Below are positions 13,501 to 25,016 of a DNA stretch of 64,000 bases, one piece after another. This DNA is from Anthoceros angustus (taxonomy: Eukaryota > Streptophyta > Anthocerotopsida > Anthocerotales > Anthocerotaceae), in NCBI GenBank assembly GCA_010909165.1, contig VJWM01000011.1, forward strand, positions 992,001-1,056,000. Direction: 5' to 3'. Both the position numbers and the translations under genes were made by a program. Below the pieces are notes generated by a model. The model did no database searches. It saw only the letters and a program-made list of their open reading frames with translations, and was not told the DNA's origin. The first letter of the stretch is position 1. Every line of letters starts with the position of its first letter.

Positions 13501-14282
13501 GGCCGAGGTTCCTGTGCCGCCGCCGCCGCTGTGGCCAAGCTTTTTTAGCTACGCTTGTGGCGCCGGCGGGCGCGCTAAGTTGTGACGGTAATCGCGTCAT
13601 CAGCTTCACGATCCAGATCCAAGCTGCAAGCACAACACGGCTTGGAGTCGTGGAGGCAGGCCTTGATTCGCGTTTCAAATTTCAATCTTCGATCGCTTCA
13701 ATCGGGGCCGGGGGAGCTTGCCAGCTGCCAGCTGGGAGCAGGGAGCGGCTGCCTGCGCCATGTCGCCACCGTCCGATGGCGCGGCCATCGACGTGGCCCA
13801 ACATCGGGCGCCCGAGGGGAACCACGTCGGCGCACTTGGGGGGCAGTATCGCCGCTTACGCCCGGCGCAACCGGCGCAACCGGCGCAAGCCCAAGCCCGT
13901 ACCCGTACCCGGATCCACTTCCGTAGATCCGCCGCGTTAAAGGGGGCAAGAGGGGGACGGACGGACGCACATCGTATGGGCGGCCCACACCACATCCATG
14001 TGAGCCGTCGCATCATGCCTCATCCACTCACATGGGGCTTGCCCGCTGAGCCCGACATTGACCGCGGTCGCCATCATCACATGCGCATTCATGGCCCTCC
14101 ATGGCCCATGGCCCATGGCCCTTGGCCTCGGCTTTCCGCCGCGTTCCCGTTTCCGCCGCCTGTCCCCGGCGAAACGCTATGCTTGTTTTCGACAATCGAA
14201 GCAACGGGAATTTATCACTCCATGTGGACAGCATGACCCGTACAGGCCTTGGCCGCACAGTGACATCGCCAACCGCCCACCA

Positions 14283-14374
14283 TAAGGGTTCGTAAGGGTC
14301 ATAAGGGTCAGGGGCTAGGGCAGGGGCTAGGGCTAGGGCTAGGGCTAGGGCTAGGTCTAGGGTTAGGGTTAGGG
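14283..14374. repeat. Interstitial telomere-like array
   Basis: A graded array on the plus strand: three TAAGGG-containing units (14283-14310), then five or six CTAGGG/GGGGCTAGGG units, then three TTAGGG units ending at 14374. The canonical units sit at one edge and the variants at the other. Neither flank is recognisably subtelomeric. Confidence 0.85.
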
Positions 14375-14379
14375 TAAAC

Positions 14380-15735
14380 CGTACCTTTCTTCTGGTTATG
14401 GACGAGGATATGGAGATGACGAATGCAGCTAACTAGGGCAGGAAGTTGTCTCGTTGTCGGGGCCTGCTTATGTGTCTTTTGGGGTGATGTCGACATACGT
14501 ACCTACAGATAGATATATGTATGTACATATACTCGTCTGGGTTCCATTTGCCGCTTTACGCGTTCACAATTTTGAAAATAGTGACAACGAAATATTTAGT
14601 ACCTCCCATGGCCATGAGGCTGGGCAGGAAATGGGACCAAAAATGGGAAGGAAATTGGAAAATTGGGAAATTGGGTCCACGTTTTTGATATGCTTGCCGG
14701 TAGAGCAGCCAGGGAGCCTGCGATGCCAGGAAATAGAATACTGTAGCTAAGTGGAAAGAGAGGCCTGGCGTGATATGGGCCGGAAGCAAATCCCGGGTGG
14801 GTCCCGAATCCTGGGGATGGCCCGCCCAGCCCGCCCAGCCCGCTCAGTCCGCCCAGCGTATGCTATGTATGTATGGTATGCTATTTGGGGAAAGCCGCTT
14901 TTGCCTGTCAGTGCGAGGTGAAAAGGGAAAGGATAATGGGGTCGACTCCTGGGACGGCGTGCACGCCCGCTACCCGCTCCAATGGGGACTCAGATTCCAC
15001 CCCAATTTTCGCTAATTCCTGTTTCCCACATCCACACCAAAGCCTGGCGATGGGGAGTCCACGTAGCCGCCTTTGACCCTGGTCATACCAGGTGTTTGAT
15101 CAACCGATCAACAGACTCGCGGCCCTAGGTGTAGAAGAAAAATCAGCAACAAACGAAATCAGCATTCAGCAACAAGCATATCCTGCCTGGGCTTCAAAAG
15201 TGCGAAGGCATTGGCCCAATCTCTATCGTATCTATGTACATGGTGTCCAAATGAACTACGAATGTAGCAGGAATCTAATTCGATTGGCAAGCATTGTGAA
15301 GTGGGTGAAGTGGGATTGGCAAGCATCATGAAGCCTCCTGCTCCGCATATGCAAGTGGACTATGTGAGCCAACAAGGTGCATTCCGTAAGAGTTATGGTG
15401 GAACGATTGTGGAAAGATGGGCTTCTCAAAGGGCCATTCCCAAGGGCCAAGGCCAGAGTCTCTTGTACCAGGCCAAGTGCAAGTGCAGGAGCATGCAGCT
15501 TGACGTGCCACTGCGCAACCCTGTGTGTCGAGATGTACATACCTGGTACACGGTACGGGTTGGCCAGTACTAACAGTCATGACACTTTCGCCAGTGAGGC
15601 GGGGCTGCCGCCAGCTTCCGGTTAGCTGGTTACTTTTCCTGCACAATGCCATCACGTGCGCACCCCATACCCAATGCCATGGGCCATGCCATCCCCATGG
15701 CCCTGGATTAAATGATTAAATAGCAACCACGCACT
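14380..15735. other. Intergenic DNA without supported gene
   Basis: Short open frames only. CCATGG-containing heptamers recur just before this segment (14095-14130) and near its end (15670-15705). Nothing is assignable. Confidence 0.4.
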
Positions 15736-15739
15736 TTAA

Positions 15740-16180
15740 CTATGACCCATGTACACTATGCACCCTGCTCTCCTCCTACATACGCAACATGGCATGGCAG
15801 GTTAACAGTAAAAACGCACATAGAATGTAGACTATGCATGCACCCTGCTCTCCTCCCACAGTCTCAACATGGTATGGCAGGTCAACAGCAACCACCCACC
15901 TAGATTGTAGACTACGCACCCTGCTCTCCTCCCACAGTCTCAACATGGTATGGCAGGTAAACATCAACAACGGGCATAGATTGTAGACTATGCACCCTGG
16001 TCGCCTCCCATACGTACTAAGTCCCATGACGACAATGCCCACCATAGTAGACTACAACATAGATTCTTCTTCTTCTCTTCCCAATGTCTCATCAACATGG
16101 CAAGTAAATAGCAACTACGCATGTAGAATGTAGACCAGGTACCTTGCTCTCCTCTCCCTATCTGAACATAGCAGGTAAAT
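15740..16180. repeat. Tandem repeat, unit about 75 bp
   Basis: Four clear units (15740-16030) share the core CACCCTGCTCTCCTCCCACA, followed by an ACATGG..TGGCAGGT segment and a TAGA(A/T)TGTAGACTA segment. A more diverged unit follows at 16080-16180. Unit length varies slightly. Spacers are not unique and units are not palindromic, so this is a minisatellite. Confidence 0.8.
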
Positions 16181-16792
16181 ACCTCAAAATGCTTTGCGGA
16201 TCCTCATGAGGTGTTGTAGCTGGGGCAGTCCCGCTCTCCAGCCTTGGCTTGGTTTGGGTGGCATCTTCCGCTCTGTCCGTGGCTGCAGGCAAGGATCGAT
16301 GATGGAGGACATGATGCGCCTCAGCCTTCCATCCTCTTTCCTTTATCTTTTTTTTCTGCAATTTTACTTTCTCGGGTCTTGGAGCTCCAGCCTCTGTGTG
16401 GTCGGTTGTGCCCCCTTTAGGAAACACGCAGGCGGCCTCGACGCTCCCCCCACAATGCCCCGGGCCCCGGCACTGGGCCCTCATGCTCATCAGCTAGGAG
16501 CTGGCAAAGCTACTAGCTATCCTCAGTCCGCATTCCGCAGGCAGGCAATAAGACATGGCTCTTCATCGGGTGGCGCAACGCCATTAATGCGGCACAGTGG
16601 TGCACGATGCTGCGTCGCCATTGGGCCACACTGGATTGACGCGAAGATAAAGGAGCGCTCCACATTCGGGGCCATCCGGCGAAACCGGCCAACCTGCTCA
16701 CATACACAGCGCAAGGGTGCAGGTCACAGTCAAGGACTCGAGCCAAGCGCGCAAAACCTCGAAGACTGCGTCCCGGCGTCGGGGACGGACTG

Positions 16793-17362
16793 TCACTGAC
16801 AAAAGGCACAGACTAGGGTTTTGCGGTCGCAAACCTGATGATACTGTACACACATGTGAAAAGCGCTGCTGTTGTAGCAGAAATCAGGGCATCTCACTCG
16901 CTCGCCAGTTTCGCCCTCAACGAGAATCCCGTTTGCGCAAAAGCTGAGCAGATCGGTGGTCAGATCCTGGAGCGCACCCAGGCGAGTGACTTTATTAGAA
17001 AATAGGTGCGGACAGAAAGTCACAAAAAAAGACTTGATGGACGCGCGCGAGCATTTCAGGAAAAGCGGAATGCAATCAATTTCAAGGTTGATCTCCTTAC
17101 CGAAAGCATTGCAACGGAAAGTAGGGCATGTGTGGGACTGCAATGCCGGGTTGCTGCCTCCGGTTTGTTGCTTTGGATGCCTCCAAGACGAGAATCCGAT
17201 CTCGCCTGCCACTTCCCTCTGGATGAGCCAGGCCCTCTGATGAATTCCTTCTTTACACATACCTAGCAAATAGACTTGTCCGCTGCTCGAGTGTGCGTGC
17301 ACCAGTCCTCTTTCTCTGGCTGGACGAGCTGCACCAGCAAGAGCCTGCCAAAAATGCATCAT
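16793..17362 (-). CDS. Unassigned open frame, possible gene
   Basis: An uninterrupted 189-residue minus-strand frame. The middle part (about 16850-17160 on the map) has protein-like composition, with NLEIDCIPLFLKC and LTTDLLSFCANGILVEGETG, and many cysteines. Other minus-strand frames upstream at 17545-17790 and 17907-18299 also look mildly protein-like, so a spliced gene could span 16.8-18.3 kb. I recognise no family and cannot set exon borders. It may equally be a chance frame or a transposon remnant. Confidence 0.25.
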   Translation of the reverse strand: MMHFWQALAGAARPARERGLVHAHSSSGQVYLLGMCKEGIHQRAWLIQREVAGEIGFSSWRHPKQQTGGSNPALQSHTCPTFRCNAFGKEINLEIDCIPLFLKCSRASIKSFFVTFCPHLFSNKVTRLGALQDLTTDLLSFCANGILVEGETGERVRCPDFCYNSSAFHMCVQYHQVCDRKTLVCAFCQ

Positions 17363-18979
17363 CTGATCATGCTGTCAGCCTGCAGGATCGCGCTTCTCAG
17401 ATTTTTTCTTGCATGCAGCATACCTACGTAGGTACGCCTAGGGCACAGTCCCGTTCACTGCTGACTGCCAAATTGAATCTGTGGTTTGTTCCCTATCGTC
17501 CAGCAATTTGAGAGCCAAGCACACCTGCGTCCCTATCCACCACCTCACCCGATCTGATTGTTGAGAAAGAGCCCTCGCAACAACCGGCACCGGTGCCAGA
17601 AACTTTGTTTGAAGCCGGAATTATAAACAAACCTCTGCCGGATTCTCTCTCCGGGCCTGGCTCTGCAATATTCATCAATGACTTGCAGTGCAGCCGTCCT
17701 TGAGAGACGAGAAGCTTCAAACAAGGAAAAATGGTTCAGATCGAGCACACATGGTGATTGTCCCCCGACAACCAATTGTTTGTCGTTCAAGAAGTGACAT
17801 AAGCATCACAATGCACAGTACACCGACCTTGAACAAATCTTGCAAACACGAAACACACCGAATACCGATAACCTAGGGGTTCGGCTCCTCCTGCTCCCAC
17901 GTGTTTCTAAGGCTCTAATAAGCTCTCTGCATAGGTTCCAGCCTGCAGTACTGTACTAGTACACAGTGTGTACATGTCAAGCCGCTGGTTAGAGTGGCAG
18001 ACGATCAATTCGAGCAATTTTGCTGGATCCAGGAAGCGAAGGTTCTGTTCTTCATCAGTTGTCCAATTGATTGCTAACGGTTTTGCCGAGGATTGGAAGA
18101 ATACAAGCCTGACTATCCGGCGGGGGTAATTCTTGAAGCTAGCGCGGCAGCTGGCATTGGCTTTCAGATCTCTTCTGAAGCCAACGGAATCGCGCCGTGC
18201 TCTCTCCCAAAAGTGTGCCTGCTTGAGCTGCGACCTTGGCCCACGCGTGCCACTCTTATGGCGCACAACAGAAACCCCTCCTGGCTGCTTTCTCGTCACT
18301 GGACGCCAAGTGCGCTCACGGATGAAATCCGTCCATACCTGTCAGTTGCAGCAGTCCATTCGCCGTAAAAGGACTTTTTTGTTTCCTCTCTCCTCATTTC
18401 CGGCTCGTCCACGGAAAACGATAGTGGACAGCTAGCTCCGCTATCGTGGGAAGAAAAGAAAACGCATTTTATTAAAGTTCTTGAGGACAGATTCCCGTTC
18501 CGTTCGCTATTCAATCTCGAACGGCGTGCTAACTCCATGTGGGAGAATAGAAAACATTTATTAAAGTTTTGAGGTTTTGTCGATTTGAGCAATGCTTTGA
18601 GGGACTTGTACAGGGCTCATCGGCTCTTACAAGCTTGTGGTAATGGCCATTTCCCATGTAAGAGCGGGTTCACATTGACCCGAGCCCGGGCCCGGGAACA
18701 AACGCCGTGCCCGGGCTCGGTGAATCCGCAGTGGAAAAAAACACTTGTCATGGCCGGGTGTGGGTGATCGGGCTCTTATCGGTCACGGATATATTTAATA
18801 GTTATTATTTTTTATTTATAAATCATACGTCTTTAGAGTGCTTGGATCTCGGTTTGCTTGTTGGACTCGCAGCCGGTCGACAGTGCTCCCGAGTGCTTGG
18901 CCGCAACCGCAATGGTTATGAGGAACATGTAGAATGTTTTGGCACTCTTGATGGCAGCACTCACCATTGTCCTAGCCTA

Positions 18980-19318
18980 TTTTTACAAATGCTTCCCTTG
19001 ATGATGAGGAGAGCCTGGATGTTGAGGCTTTGCTAGATGACAAGTTTCAATTTGTCAAGATTTCATATCTTGCGTCTAGCATTGATGATTTCATTGCCTC
19101 AATGGTTGTTCTACCCAAATGTCCAAGAGTACAGCTTCTGGGACATAATTTAGGCAGTTCTATATGAAGCCAAAAATAGTTGGAATTAAGACTTGTCCTC
19201 AAAGCATATGGCTTTCGAGGATGAGCGTAGGTTTTCTGCATTTCTTAGGTTCAACCCTCCTTCTTTTGCATACATTGTCAAGCAAACACCTAGTGAACTT
19301 AAGATCCCTATTCGTTGA
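18980..19318 (+). pseudogene. Harbinger transposase-like fragment
   Basis: The plus strand reads an acidic stretch, ASLDDEESLDVEALLDD, then after in-frame stops HMAFEDERRFSAFLRFNPPS followed by FAYIVKQTPSEL and a stop. The second part has the spacing of the N-terminal region of PIF/Harbinger transposases (aromatic and acidic residues before an F-R-hydrophobic helix). The DDE catalytic part is missing. Assignment rests on pattern and on the terminal repeats around it. Confidence 0.4.
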
Positions 19319-19760
19319 CAGTTGGAGCTTAACTATTCACATCACTAGTGTCAAACAATAAGGCTTGGGGGTCAACTGCCTTGCTATCTCCTAACCAGGC
19401 TTCCATGTTGCTATACACCAACTCATGGAAATGAGGAGGCAAATCAGCTTGCTTCCTAGACTTGCTATCCATCTTTGCCGGAATGAATGTGCTTAAGCAT
19501 TCAAAAGCTTCTGAAAGTCATAAATGTTCTTGAATTTTGTCAATATGGATTCCCACTTGTCTTTGCATTGAGTAGGAGTCCGAAAAACATTTTGCAAAGC
19601 ACATGTACCAGATATGGCAGCCTATTTGATAGACCTAGGCTTTGTCTGCTCCTTGTTCCCACCAGCTTGAAAGTTTTCCATATCTATCCTTTGCTTGACT
19701 TGAAGAATGCAAAGCTCACCTTCTGTCCAATTTTTTTTGTCTTCGAACCCTAAATAGACA
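19315..19760 (-). pseudogene. Myb/SANT-trihelix-like transposon protein, broken
   Basis: The minus strand encodes KKNWTEGELCILQVKQRIDM, then an in-frame TAG, then FRTPTQCKDKWESILTKF and KNIYDFQKLLN, the W..E...L / TP.QC.DKW...L..F..I.DF pattern of trihelix/Myb-like proteins that accompany Harbinger transposases. After a stop and a frameshift it continues with PPHFHELVYSNMEAWL. The TAG is probably a mutated TGG. At least two disabling changes are visible, so it is a relic. Confidence 0.6.
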
Positions 19761-20219
19761 TCATTGCTCCGGTAGGTGGATGGACGACGGCAGCAGCGAG
19801 GGCGACGACACCAACATATGTGGCTAAAACAAAATACACCAAGGTGCCATCGTCATTGTTATGTGGCCAGTTTATAAGTGCCCACATCATCATTCTTAGA
19901 AGTCCTGATGAATGCAAGTAGGATGTATGTAATGTCGCAAACCTTTCCCCGTAGAGCCACCAAAACCTAGGCGCACTCTCAGTCCTCAACAACAAACTTG
20001 GCGATAGAGAGCCATATGCCACCGGGCCACAAGCTGGTTGCTAGTGGCTTACAACTGCTACCAATCAGGCTTTACGTTGTGGGTCACCAAGAAAAGATCC
20101 CATACCCATGCGACTTTCGTCCCTGGCCGTTAGGTCACTAATTTTGAGAGCTGGTCCGTTTTTGCATTTTGTCATCTAGTTACTACCGTTCCTGGGCCCG
20201 GGTCAATGTAAACCCACCC

Positions 20220-22400
20220 TAGCCTTGAAATGGCTCACAGAAATGCAGAGATTGAGTATTGATCATGTTTCTATGCACAGCATGGACATGAAAATGGAAG
20301 AGCATGTGCCGATAAATCGAGTTTTTCAGGCATCGAGTTTCCACACCGGTAACATACAAGCCTTTTACTCAAGGCACCTTCGCGAGAGGTCTTAATCTGA
20401 CCGGGTGCCACGCAGGTCACTCGGCTGCAATAAAACCCACTTAAAAGAGAATAGGAAGAAACCGGGACTAGATCAGGGTTTTCCCCCCAATCACCACAAG
20501 GAATGCAATTAATGCATTGCTTGTCGTACTCTAAACCTCGGCCGGACCGGGTTACATGGGAAACAAACTCAAGCACCCTATCCGAGTAGTCATGTGCATA
20601 GGTTTAGAGGGTTTTGAATGACTCTATGCTATGCGTCCACGTTGTCCTTCAAACTTGAAAGTTCTTAACCCTGAAATGTGTGATCGCCTCGAATCAAGAT
20701 TATGGGCATAAATTTTTTTCAATAGAAAAAAAAACAGGCTGCTACGGAATTCTCGCAATGGTGTGCAAACAAGCCATTAGAGGAAAGATTAGCATTTATT
20801 TGCTTTGCAGAGATCTCATGACCAAAAATAACGTTTGAGTAAATGGAGAAATTCGAGAATTGCCATGGTTTCGCTTGGCCATGGGGTACAAGTCAAACTA
20901 AAGATGTTTCTCCTGGGAGGGTGTGGCACAGTCAATTCCCTCCCTCAATGGGTAAGGGATTTTTTTAAACTTAAGGCCTATTTGAGTACATAGCTCTACA
21001 GACAGATTCACGAAGAGTAGGTTAGCTTTTTTTTTTGCCCAATTTTGTAGTGAGATATAGCTTTTGTGAAGACGCTTCCATTGATCAAAATCACTTATAT
21101 AGATTTCCGCTTGGTCGATAACCACGGCTTCCTATGAATATGGAAAGAAACTTCTTGAAGTTTTTTTGCCCATGGCAATCTACTCATAGGTTCAATGGAG
21201 GCAAATAAGACTTTTTTGAAAGAAGAGAAACCGTTGTGATAGTATTACCTCAAATTTAATGAGGGCCACAACAATTTGTAGCCCATTTCAAATGATTTTG
21301 AAATATTTGTGGCCAATTCCAATTGTAAAGGAATTCGTATAGCAATTGTCCAGCCACTGGATGTTGTTTCGCTGGGTTGTCCCCTCCTCCACCACGGGAT
21401 CTGCCTGTGTTGACCCTCCATCTTCAAGCTAACAAGCTGCCTTTACTTTCTAAAGCCATTTTTCCTCCCGCTTCTTCACAAGCTACTTGATGCCCTCAAT
21501 TGGTTCTCATTCACAAGAACCCATCCAACTTCTCCATTAAGATCCTAAGACACATCAGTCGAGGGATCTTCTTGTCTCCGAAGTAGAGTCTCATACCATA
21601 AATACCATTGACAAGGTCGTCCACCCCCTTCCACTCCTCATTATTCAATCTGTCCGTTTGCTCCCAAGTGTATCCGTCGTTGATAGTTGGGGCCCAAAGT
21701 GTGATTCGATAACTTCTTGTCCTCCAATTTTGTCTCTTAGTGCCCCTGTGATTGTCTTGGTCCTCACGTTACAACCATCATAACATATTTGCCCCTCTTT
21801 ATCCTTCCATGACTAGGTGGTGAGAGTGATCCTCGTATGGCTTCTATCTTGCTTCCCCGCCTAGCACCTCGCCGGCCCCTCCCTCGCTTGCTCCTTTGCT
21901 CACCCCTATGGGTTGATCTCCGACGCTATGCCTTTCGAACGTGCTGCTCCTCTACCTCGTTGCTGGTTGCACTCTCATTGGACTCCTCATCTTCGGATTT
22001 GTGGACTGAGGAGTCCTTTTTCCCCCCTGCAAAACACAAACACATGAGTAAGCTAGGTAGAAGCTCCGTAACCTTAAAGCAAACCAAGGAGTCGGCCCGT
22101 TCCCACACCACAGCTAACAGCCATCTCAGACCCACAGCGCAGCAGCCATCTCACCACCAAACTGGGCGCTTGTGAATGTAAATCCTAAGCCCACAAACTG
22201 GCCAGCCTCATCATAAACCACAAAGCCGCAATCCCACATACCCAGCCACCCCTATGTGGCTGATTCGGGTCACTATCCATGTCCGTCCTTCAAGCTTTGG
22301 TCCTGAAATATCTTTGTACATAAAGATACAATACCCCGTAGCATCGTGCATAATCAAAAACTATATTTAATCGTAATTACTAATTGCTGAGTTAGAAAAG
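20220..22400. other. AT-rich transposon-like debris
   Basis: No intact gene. Minus strand 21535-21690 reads a protein-like stretch of about 55 residues (YTWEQTDRLNNEEWKGVDDL then VNGIYGMRLYFGDKK) ending in a stop, with further short open pieces below it. I do not recognise it; a degenerate transposon protein is likely. Minus 20898-21125 is another 75-residue frame of unknown nature. Confidence 0.35.
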
Positions 22401-25010
22401 GATGGGGTCGAGGCGACCCGGTTAGAAAGTCCGTTGTCCATGAGCTACATGGCACCGCTCCCCGCATCCCGTATAGCAGCGGACGGCTTGTGTCATGTGA
22501 CGGCATGTGTGATGTGCTTTTGTATCAGTATCGCATCGGCGAAACTGAAAAGCCGAGTAGGGATTGGATGGACGGTGCAAGGCCCCAAGGTGACCGGTGC
22601 AAGGCTGCGGCATTGAAGGCATTAATGCTACGCCAAGTCAACCTCGAAAATGATAGAAAAAACTGAACGCAAGGACATAGAGAGGGCACGCGTTTCCTGA
22701 CACCATATCCTGACAAGTGGAAAGCGATTGTTTGTAAGGACAGTTTCGCCAGCCGGTGGGCGAGCCACTCGTCGGCCGAGCGTACAAGTACACGGAGGGG
22801 ACGAAACTCCGGATGAGTCGCCAACGAGGCAGGGAGCCAGGGGCCCGAGCCCGGGCGCGGGGATATTTTGTTTAATGCCTTTTGTTGGCTCGCGGACACC
22901 GGAGTCTGGACATGGCGGCCAGCCAAGGCTGGTAGCAGATCGGGATGGAGATCCCCTGCGGCCAGTGCGGAGCCAGTGGCGCGCCGCGGCCCCGGGTCGC
23001 TAAGCCCCAAGGGGCAATCATGGGTGTTATCATCATCATTCTTGTGCGGCTGGGGCCAATCTCCACCGCTCCTGATTACAAGCCTTTTAACTGCGCGCGC
23101 AGGCGCAGGCCAGGCGCCCGGGGCCCGGCCAAGGCACAGCTTTTGGAGCGCTTCGGGCCAGGCCAGTCTGGCTGGCTGCCACTCACACCAGGTCCAGGAT
23201 AGAGGCCTTTTCCAGGCCACCACGCCTTCCTCGCAATTCCTTCCGCTTTCGTGGTTCCAAGCCCTGCCAAGTTGCCTCTTGGACTCTCTGCAAATCGCAA
23301 GCAAGCCCAATCTGGGTGCGATGAAGATGCCAGCCCTAACCTAATTCCTGTGCATGTTCCAGCATTTTGACATCCGTAACTTCGAAGTGCAAGGGAGGAT
23401 GGCAATTTGCGAACCTCGGCGATGGACGCCCACGAGAGGATATGTTTGGATGTCTTGAGGCATGACGGAATATCTCCCCTCCCCTCCCCTCCCCTGCGCT
23501 GTAGCCTGTCTCTCAACCACCGCGGCCGTTACAGGGCCTCGGCTGGAAAGCGGATCTGGACAAGAGACCATCACGGGTGCAAGGGTGCAAGCTGTGCTTG
23601 TTCCTGCTGCTAGGTAACGGGTGATGGGTTGTGGGCATATGTCATGTGTCGCCAACCGCCGACCGGAAACAAAATTTGCGAAGCCCTGCACAAACGTCAC
23701 CAGTGACCGAGGCCAATAATAGAGAGGGGCGTGAGAGAGAAGCTGCGCCGCAGACTGCAGTACATACCCGGAGGGGTGAACCTGGAAGCCCGGAAGAAGG
23801 ATATGCGTGGTCGCAGTAACATGGTGAAACACCCCCGGTTTGCAAGCTGCTACACGTGTCGAGAGCCGGGTGTCGCGGGAGGCAAAGATGGAGGAGCACC
23901 AGTTGCAGTTGGGGAGGCAAAGGTGGAGGAGGCGCTCACCGGCTTGCAGCTTGCAAAGCCGTGGAGCAAGGTGCAGCACATATACCGCTTCTGCTTCCGT
24001 GTTCATGAGCTTGCAAGACGGCGCAGTCACCATATCCTCCAATCTATCTGTGCACCACTGTAGACGGGTATCAAGCCGCATTTGGCCTGCAGCGGAACAG
24101 TGCATGGGAACCTGGCATAAAATAAAGGAACAAGGGAGCAGCAAGGAAACTTATCTGGGAAGAGATTTGGGACAAAAGCTGGAGTGAGGATTGCGGATGC
24201 TTCCCAAGTACACAACTCTTCTGCTTCTTTCGCTTTCCTTGATGCCACGAGAGATGCTTACGGCTGGCCTCACCGTTGCTTGTCTTGGTGGGTTCCTCTT
24301 CGCCGTTGCTTTGCACATTGTGTGTGACAGCAGTTGCATGTTCTAAAGGTAAAAAAGCGGCATCTTCATCACCTTTGACGTAGCTCACACGGGTGTCCCC
24401 AGTCCTGCACAGCACTGCACAGTTCTCCGTGACCGAGCCAGGTGCCGCCTGTCGCCAGGAACTTCTGGCCACGCCGCTCCTCGACCCCACCCTTGACTCT
24501 TGCCCCTCCCGTGTAAACTTGAGGTTGCCATGACAAGAACGTGCGACAAAAATCCACTTTCTTTCCGGTGACCTAATATCATAACACGAGTTTGGCAACT
24601 CGTCCAGATATGTGTATGGATAGCTTCCGCTGACGTTGCCCAGCCTGGATCTGTTAATGGGCAGAGGATTAAAACAGGAATGGTCTTCGCTGACCACTGC
24701 AGACTGCTCTTCCATTCTTAGCTAGCCAACTGTCTCGAATACAGCTGGGGATGAACCCCAGACATATCCAGGAGTGTTTGCAGGCAACTTGCAACATGCA
24801 CATTGAAGGAGGCACCACTGTTCACCTGTCCGCATCACTTCAAGGTTGATACGAGGCTAGGACAAACCAATAACTCGTCAGTTGCTCTTCTGAAAACTGT
24901 TACTTATTTCCGGAGACAAAAGATAGGAACATCAATGGAACGAACAAGCGATTGCCCCGGAGTGGCTCCCTGGCATTTCAACTGTCGGTAGGTAGAGATC
25001 GGGGGAGCTA
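22400..25010. other. GC-rich intergenic region with unassigned long frames
   Basis: Several frames exceed 200 codons on the minus strand (22525-23310, 23341-24144, 24071-24715), but none resembles a family. They overlap each other in different frames, and the local GC richness lowers stop-codon frequency. The 24071-24715 frame begins with an ATG and is the only one I would re-examine. A CCCCT pentamer run lies at about 23468-23496. Confidence 0.35.
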
Positions 25011-25016
25011 TGGACC

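Larger units (their letters stand above)
18662..20219. mobile_element. PIF/Harbinger-type DNA transposon relic
   Basis: The ends are inverted repeats of about 34 bp: 18662-18700 and, inverted, 20180-20219, sharing the core ACATTGACCC followed by GGGCCC(G/A)GGAAC. The left end is flanked by TAA and the right by TAG, a possible decayed 3-bp TAA-type target duplication as this superfamily makes. Inside are two converging coding relics: a Myb/trihelix-like DNA-binding protein on the minus strand and a transposase-like piece on the plus strand. Both are broken, so the 1.56-kb element is not autonomous. Confidence 0.65.

Noticed and set aside
15740-16180. Regular repeats resembling a CRISPR array
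   Set aside because: The genome is eukaryotic, the whole unit of about 75 bp repeats rather than alternating with unique spacers, and repeats are not conserved enough.
22525-24144. Two minus-strand frames of 261 and 267 codons
   Set aside because: The region is GC-rich, which makes stops rare. The frames overlap other long frames, have no family resemblance, and are rich in Pro, Gly, Arg, Cys and His in the way translated non-coding GC-rich DNA is.
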